The position numbers and the translations under genes are program-made. The notes below the pieces were generated by a model. It made no database searches, was not told where the DNA came from, and was given only the letters and a program-made list of their open reading frames with translations. From the NCBI RefSeq assembly GCF_040580765.1, contig NZ_CP158687.1:620001-684000 (forward strand): a stretch of 64,000 bases of DNA. Direction: 5' to 3'. This document shows, in pieces, positions 59,458-64,000 of the stretch; the first letter of the stretch is position 1; every line of letters starts with the position of its first letter. Origin of the DNA: Lentibacter algarum. GTDB taxonomy: Bacteria; Pseudomonadota; Alphaproteobacteria; Rhodobacterales; Rhodobacteraceae.

Positions 59458-60558
59458 ATGAACAAGCAGGTAGGACATATGATAGCCGCACCAGATCGTG
59501 CCGAAGCGAAAGCTGCTCTTGCACGCTTGCGGGCTTGGGCTCAATGCGCAACGCCAGAGGAAGTTGCGGATCTCGATCCGGTAATTTCTAGATTGCTACC
59601 CTCAGGTGAGGTGCAGAATTATCCAGCACTTGCAAGAGCCTACCCCGACGAGTTTGAGGTGAGCGAAGCTTATAAAGCGACGCTTCCTGATCTTCAAAAT
59701 GGTCCCTCCAGCTTGATTAAAGGCGCACCAAGAGTCATCCAACACGTCGGAATTTCTAATTTCCGTTTGCCTCTTAAATTTCACACCCGAGACAATGGCG
59801 ATCTGACATTGGAAACTTCGGTGACTGGAACGGTGAGTCTAGAGGCCGGAAAAAAGGGAATCAACATGTCGCGCATTATGCGCAGTTTCTACAAACACTC
59901 TGCCTCAACCTTCTCATTTGATATCATTGAAGCGGCTCTTGATGATTATAAAACCGATTTAGAAAGCTTTGATGCCCGCATTCAGATGCGCTTTTCCTTC
60001 CCAATGAAAGTGGCGAGTTTGCGCTCTGGGCTTGAAGGCTATCAGTATTATGATTTTGCGCTTGAACTTATCGAAGTTGAAGGTGTGCGACGCAAAATTA
60101 TGCACCTAGACTATGTTTACTCCTCTACGTGCCCATGCTCCTTGGAGCTATCGGAGCATGCGCGCCAAACGCGTGGACAGCTTGCAACACCGCACTCCCA
60201 ACGCTCTGTGGCACGTATCTCAGCAGAAGCAGCGCAGGGCGATTGCCTTTGGTTTGAAGATCTTATCGAGATGTGCCGCGCAGCTGTACCAACTGAGACA
60301 CAAGTCATGGTAAAGCGGGAAGATGAGCAAGCGTTTGCAGAGCTTAATGCCGCGAATCCGATTTTTGTGGAAGACGCAGCACGTCTTTTTGCTCAAAGAC
60401 TAGAGCAAGATGAACGTGTTGGTGATTTCCGCGTTATTGCGAGCCACCAAGAAAGCCTTCACAGCCATGATGCGGTCAGTGTTTTGACTGAGGGGGAGCT
60501 GTTTGAGAGCGAAAGCCTTGATCCAAAGCTATTTTCTACTTTATTCCATGTTGGATGA
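59458..60558 (+). CDS. folE2: GTP cyclohydrolase FolE2 (type IB)
   Basis: 366 residues. First step of folate synthesis from GTP, using a metal other than the strict zinc of FolE. Active-site motif STCPCSLE (Cys225, Cys227) and His234, His246; the N-terminal QHVGISNFRLPLKF and SFPMKVASLRSGLEGYQYYD are family-specific. Length is typical of the alphaproteobacterial form, which has an N-terminal extension. It is probably the only GTP cyclohydrolase of the organism, as in other Roseobacters; FolE was not sought here. RBS GGGGGA. Confidence 0.96.
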   Translation: MNKQVGHMIAAPDRAEAKAALARLRAWAQCATPEEVADLDPVISRLLPSGEVQNYPALARAYPDEFEVSEAYKATLPDLQNGPSSLIKGAPRVIQHVGISNFRLPLKFHTRDNGDLTLETSVTGTVSLEAGKKGINMSRIMRSFYKHSASTFSFDIIEAALDDYKTDLESFDARIQMRFSFPMKVASLRSGLEGYQYYDFALELIEVEGVRRKIMHLDYVYSSTCPCSLELSEHARQTRGQLATPHSQRSVARISAEAAQGDCLWFEDLIEMCRAAVPTETQVMVKREDEQAFAELNAANPIFVEDAARLFAQRLEQDERVGDFRVIASHQESLHSHDAVSVLTEGELFESESLDPKLFSTLFHVG

Positions 60559-60671
60559 GCTATGCGTCTAGCGTGCTTTGGCTATGCAAGATCAACAGTG
60601 GTAAGGTGAGTGATGCTGACCTATTTTGATCGGTGAGGGAGGAAACCACACAACCATAATGAGGTTTCCAA

Positions 60672-60902
60672 ATGGCACTAACATCTACCAATGTGATTTC
60701 TGGGCTTGGCCTGTTCCAAAAGTTTTCCAGTGTTAGCGACGGGTTTGTCCGTTGGATGGAGAAACTAGATGCTCAACGCGTTGAGCCCTATCGCTTGCGC
60801 ATTGCAGCTCTTCACGCTTTGAGCGATGAAGAGCTCGAAGAGCTGAAGTTGCGCCGAGAAAATATTGAGCTGCACGTGTTGAATAGTTTGTTTTACTGTT
60901 AA
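60672..60902 (+). CDS. Small protein of 76 residues with own terminator
   Basis: Preceded by GAGG and followed 25 bp later by a strong terminator, so it is a separate expressed unit. The C-terminal part (ALHALSDEELEELKLRRENI) resembles the LSD-x-EL-x-x-I/L-L-x-R segment of DUF1127-type small proteins, and Arg-rich helices would bind RNA or membranes. No function is known. The N-terminal half is less typical of the family, so the assignment is tentative. Confidence 0.65.
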   Translation: MALTSTNVISGLGLFQKFSSVSDGFVRWMEKLDAQRVEPYRLRIAALHALSDEELEELKLRRENIELHVLNSLFYC

Positions 60903-60927
60903 GCGGTCTTGCTCGGCTAGAATGTGG

Positions 60928-60961
60928 CGACGGCTCTTGTAACGAGAGCCGTCGTCTTTTT
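60928..60961 (+). terminator. Rho-independent terminator after the 76-residue protein
   Basis: Ten-base-pair stem CGACGGCTCT (60928-60937) with AGAGCCGTCG (60945-60954), 7-nt loop, followed by TCTTTTT. Confidence 0.95.
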
Positions 60962-61039
60962 ATGGAGGTATATTATTCGGCTGTGTCAGTGCTTGCATGT
61001 GCTTGACAGGCGCATGACTTACCGCCAAGCCTTCGCGTC

Positions 61040-62488
61040 ATGTTTGATCTGCGCCCAGTGGGATATGTGATTGGAATGCTTGTCGCCGCATTGGGGCTGA
61101 CAATGCTTGCTCCAATGTTCGTCGACCTCATCGAGGGGCGGGGCCATTGGCCTGCGTTTGCTGAAAGTGCTGTGATTACTATTTTGGTGGGAGGGTTGGT
61201 CTCTATATCCTGTCAAAATGGGGTCAAAGATCGTCTGAGCATTCAGCAAACGTTTTTGCTTACAACGGGAGTTTGGGTCGCGCTGCCAGTTTTTGGCGCA
61301 CTACCCTTTATCATTGGCGGGTCAGAGCTCTCGTTTATCAATGCTATGTTTGAAGCAATGTCGGGCCTAACAACGACTGGCGCGACTGTGATGACTGGCC
61401 TTGACGATATGCCTCGCGGCATTTTGTTATGGCGTGGTATTTTGCAGTGGTTGGGAGGCATCGGAATAATTGTTGTGGCGATGGTATTTCTCCCAGAACT
61501 ACGTGTTGGAGGGATGCAGATTTTTCGCGCAGAGTCTTTTGATACCTTTGGTAAAATTCTACCGCGGGCGACGCAGATAGCCTCTCAAATATCGGCAATT
61601 TATGTTTCGGTTACCGTAGCCTGTATTGTGACGTATCTGTTGCTAGGTATGAGTCCCTTCGATGCGATTGTGCATGCGTTTACAACAGTTTCGACTGGGG
61701 GCATGGCAAACTATGATGCCAGTTTCGGGGTCTTTTCTGGACCGATTGAATATGCTGCTTCAGTCTTCATGATCCTTTCGGCGTTGCCATTTGTTCGCTA
61801 CGTTCAGATGCTGAATGGGAACTACAACGCGCCACTGATGGATGTGCAGGTGCGTGGCTTTCTTTATACTGTTGTGGTGCTTGTCATTATGACGAGTTTT
61901 TTGCTTACTAAAATATTCCCCCACCATTGGGAGCAAGCCTTTCGAGAGGCGCTTTTCAATATTACGTCAATTATATCGGGCACTGGTTATGCCAGTGTAG
62001 ATTATATGACTTGGGGTCCGTTTCTCATTACCGTCTTCTTTTTCATAGGCTTGATTGGGGGCTGCGCTGGGTCTACGGCATGCTCGATAAAGATATTTAG
62101 ATACCAAATCCTATTTGCTTCAGTCGCCTCTCAGATCAAGAAAATCAGGGCCCCACACGGTGTGTTTACGCCCAAATATAGCGGGCGCACCATCGGCGAA
62201 GATGTACTCAACTCTGTTATGAGCTTCTTTGTGTTTTTCATTCTCACTTTGGGATTAGTAGCTGTTGCCCTGTCTTTCACTGGACTTGATTTTGTCACTT
62301 CGGTTTCTGGAGCCGCTGCAAGTGTTGCAAATATTGGCCCTGGCCTTGGCGACATCATCGGACCAGCGGGGAACTATTCGAGTCTAAACGATGCTGCAAA
62401 AGTCATTTTGACATTTGCTATGTTGATTGGTCGCTTGGAACTCTTGGTTGTTTACGCTCTTCTTATTCCAGCGTTTTGGCGAGGCTGA
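61040..62488 (+). CDS. trkH: Trk-type potassium uptake protein TrkH
   Basis: 482 residues, ten to twelve membrane helices with four P-loop repeats. Selectivity-filter-like segments: LTTTGATVMTG, TVSTGGMANYD, SGTGYASVDY and ANIGPGLGDI, each with the Gly of the K+ filter. It moves K+ inward driven by ion gradients. The regulatory TrkA subunit is not in the window. Start ATG at 61040; a promoter was not identified. It converges on the trypsin-like gene 48 bp away. Confidence 0.95.
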   Translation: MFDLRPVGYVIGMLVAALGLTMLAPMFVDLIEGRGHWPAFAESAVITILVGGLVSISCQNGVKDRLSIQQTFLLTTGVWVALPVFGALPFIIGGSELSFINAMFEAMSGLTTTGATVMTGLDDMPRGILLWRGILQWLGGIGIIVVAMVFLPELRVGGMQIFRAESFDTFGKILPRATQIASQISAIYVSVTVACIVTYLLLGMSPFDAIVHAFTTVSTGGMANYDASFGVFSGPIEYAASVFMILSALPFVRYVQMLNGNYNAPLMDVQVRGFLYTVVVLVIMTSFLLTKIFPHHWEQAFREALFNITSIISGTGYASVDYMTWGPFLITVFFFIGLIGGCAGSTACSIKIFRYQILFASVASQIKKIRAPHGVFTPKYSGRTIGEDVLNSVMSFFVFFILTLGLVAVALSFTGLDFVTSVSGAAASVANIGPGLGDIIGPAGNYSSLNDAAKVILTFAMLIGRLELLVVYALLIPAFWRG

Positions 62489-62536
62489 AACTGTACCGTT
62501 GATCTATGTGCCTTTGTCGATTTCTGCCTTTTGCGG

Positions 62537-64000
62537 CTACTCCCAACAACTTATCAAAACGGTTAGTGCTTGAGCCTCTTCCGTCAGATCTTCAGGGGCA
62601 ATTTTTTCCGTCCGTATGCTGTTGCTGATTTTTAAGCCTGCCGACTGAACCACACGTTGTATCGTTGTAAAATCCACTGCAAAGCTTACAAGCTCTGGTA
62701 GCTTACGACCGTCCACTGCGGATGGCAGCAGCATGCCAAGGATTGCGCCGGTTTCGTCGAACACTGGCCCGCCAGCGTCTCCTGAGAGAGCGTTGAGCTC
62801 TAGGCGTCTAATTCCGGGCTCTCCGTTAAGGCCTTTCACATCGCTAAAAAGGCCAAATGTAAGTGTTGGTGCGCCCAGCATACCTTCATAGCTAAATCCA
62901 GAAACTGCGACTTCTGTTTGAAGATTGGGATCGCTTGCGGCCAGACGTGCAACTTCTGTCGGACTTAGTGCCTCGGTAGATTTAAGGATGGCTATACCTG
63001 TCGCAATATCGTTGGCGACCACTTTGCCTTCAAATGCGTTCTCAATTGTTATGCGTGAGCAGGCTGTGACCGCTTCGCTTGTCGTTAAAATATGACCTTC
63101 TTGATCCAGAAAAAAACCTGAGCGTGACAACTTTGGCTTGCGAATCTCTAGGCCAGCAACAAGGTCGATACTCTGGTCGTCTGTTCCCTCTGACGCATCC
63201 ATCGCACCATCAAGTCGTGTGAAACTATCCAGCATTTCGCCTAACAGACGGCTGCGACGCTCTTCATCTCCCGCAGGCCAAATGAGGGTAAAGCCTTTGA
63301 TCTCTTCGTTTTCGAGCCAAACCTGAGTATGTGAGATGAACGTAGCGCCTTCACCAACGATGGTGAAAGAGTTGTCCTTGCGCTCGCGCGGACCATTTTC
63401 CGGAACAATTTCAAGTGTCTGTAATATGTCGTAGAGGCCGTAGAGAGTATCTTTGTCGCCTTGCTGGCTAATTAGAAGCACTCGTCCATTGATATCGCCA
63501 ATGCTGTCATAATGCGCAAAAGGGGCGCTGTATTTTGAAAGTTTCACTACCTTCGTTGGTATCTTAATAGCGATACCAGCGGTACTGTCTTCTACGACAC
63601 TCACACCGAGTTCGCTTAAGATTGCATTATATTGAGCGAACAGTTGATTGCGTTGAGCCGTGGTCAAGACACCGGTGGTTTGGTGGTTGTTCGCACTTTG
63701 CCATGCGGCCATTGAGCTGCGAGTGCCACGCCCAAATGCCCCGTCTATTGAACCATCATAATGGCCCGACCATTGCAGTGCGAGTTGAAGCTTCTCCCTT
63801 TCTAAACGGCCCAGCTTTGCCTCAGTGACGCGGGCCTCGGCGAGTGACTCATCGGGTGTGATTTCGTCGATTTCAGGTTCAGCTGCCACATCTGCTAGCT
63901 CGTTGTCCTGTGCTGCATCGCTGGTTTCTGTTGCGATCACTTGAGAAACAGCTTCGTCTGGAGTTGTTTCTAAGAAGTTTGCTCCGACAGGCCAAAACTG
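62537..64000 (-). CDS. Trypsin-fold pseudoprotease with peptidoglycan-binding domain (5' end cut by window)
   Basis: At least 487 residues; the frame is open through base 64000, so the start lies outside. Contains a peptidoglycan-binding domain 1 (LALQWSGHYDGSIDGAFGRG, then SMAAWQSANNHQTTGVLTTA), a middle domain (LLISQQGDKDTLYGLYDIL) and a trypsin-like C-terminal domain. Its catalytic positions are all changed: GHILTTSEAV where active enzymes have TNAHVV (His to Glu), DIATGIAILKS for the Asp position, GDAGGPVF for GDSGGPV (Ser to Ala). It should therefore bind, not cut. Found outside the inner membrane in related proteins, by inference. Confidence 0.82.
   Translation of the reverse strand, partial: QFWPVGANFLETTPDEAVSQVIATETSDAAQDNELADVAAEPEIDEITPDESLAEARVTEAKLGRLEREKLQLALQWSGHYDGSIDGAFGRGTRSSMAAWQSANNHQTTGVLTTAQRNQLFAQYNAILSELGVSVVEDSTAGIAIKIPTKVVKLSKYSAPFAHYDSIGDINGRVLLISQQGDKDTLYGLYDILQTLEIVPENGPRERKDNSFTIVGEGATFISHTQVWLENEEIKGFTLIWPAGDEERRSRLLGEMLDSFTRLDGAMDASEGTDDQSIDLVAGLEIRKPKLSRSGFFLDQEGHILTTSEAVTACSRITIENAFEGKVVANDIATGIAILKSTEALSPTEVARLAASDPNLQTEVAVSGFSYEGMLGAPTLTFGLFSDVKGLNGEPGIRRLELNALSGDAGGPVFDETGAILGMLLPSAVDGRKLPELVSFAVDFTTIQRVVQSAGLKISNSIRTEKIAPEDLTEEAQALTVLISCWE

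Overview
The window reads as chromosome of an alphaproteobacterium of the order Rhodobacterales, most likely the marine Roseobacter group. The reasons are: a crotonyl-CoA carboxylase/reductase and ethylmalonyl-CoA mutase locus, a LuxR/LuxI pair with a small gene in front, a SAM-II riboswitch ahead of metZ, FolE2 instead of FolE, the order lpoA-rsmI-yraN-gshB-comM, and moderately high G+C in most genes. I saw no rRNA, tRNA, CRISPR array, phage block or transposase. Almost every base is accounted for by about 60 protein genes, many overlapping by 1 to 26 bases.

Layout. 1-2.2 kb: end of the succinate dehydrogenase operon (sdhA, a lipoprotein, sdhB). 2.3-4.2 kb: a 43-residue protein, a sulfotransferase-like protein and a DUF1989 protein. 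4.2-10 kb: deoD, ethylmalonyl-CoA mutase, an acyltransferase and ccrA (acetate assimilation by the ethylmalonyl-CoA pathway). 10-11.7 kb: quorum sensing. 11.7-15.7 kb: RecD-like helicase, SDR oxidoreductase, TIGR02186 and TauE/SafE proteins. 15.8-20.5 kb: a four-gene BMP-type (nucleoside-like) ABC importer. 20.6-25.1 kb: rimI-tsaB-nfu, a ClpP paralogue with a universal stress protein, a class IV aminotransferase and a VOC protein. 25.2-26.6 kb: a GntR-regulator cassette lying between two copies of the trpS 3' end. 26.6-38 kb: trpS, a catalytically dead rhomboid, murJ, glnD, lpoA-like, rsmI, yraN, gshB, comM. 38-46 kb: GST, ChaN, coaBC, dut, a membrane-anchored MoeB, M3 peptidase, phosphomannomutase. 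46-48.5 kb: capsule export kpsE/kpsT. 48.7-55 kb: UDG, SseB, a secreted protein, AlkB, an orphan NuoE-NuoF fusion, lysoplasmalogenase, a lytic transglycosylase with a C10 tract. 55-64 kb: ftsY with 49 perfect hexamer repeats, an EamA transporter, yciB, riboswitch-controlled metZ, folE2, a small protein, trkH, and the 3' part of a trypsin-fold protein that has lost its catalytic triad.

The most interesting structures are: (1) the 85-bp trpS 3'-end direct repeat (83/85 identical) flanking a 1.3-kb AT-richer cassette, with synonymous differences in the last codons that look like an integration scar; (2) the (GAGCCA)49 tract in ftsY; (3) two hairpins that bury the ribosome binding sites of luxI and deoD; (4) two conserved-fold pseudoproteases; (5) a C10 tract that could switch the SPOR domain of a lytic transglycosylase on and off; (6) a complete promoter, SAM-II aptamer and terminator ahead of metZ. 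No wholly new multi-gene system was evident; the trpS-linked cassette is the best candidate for something undescribed.
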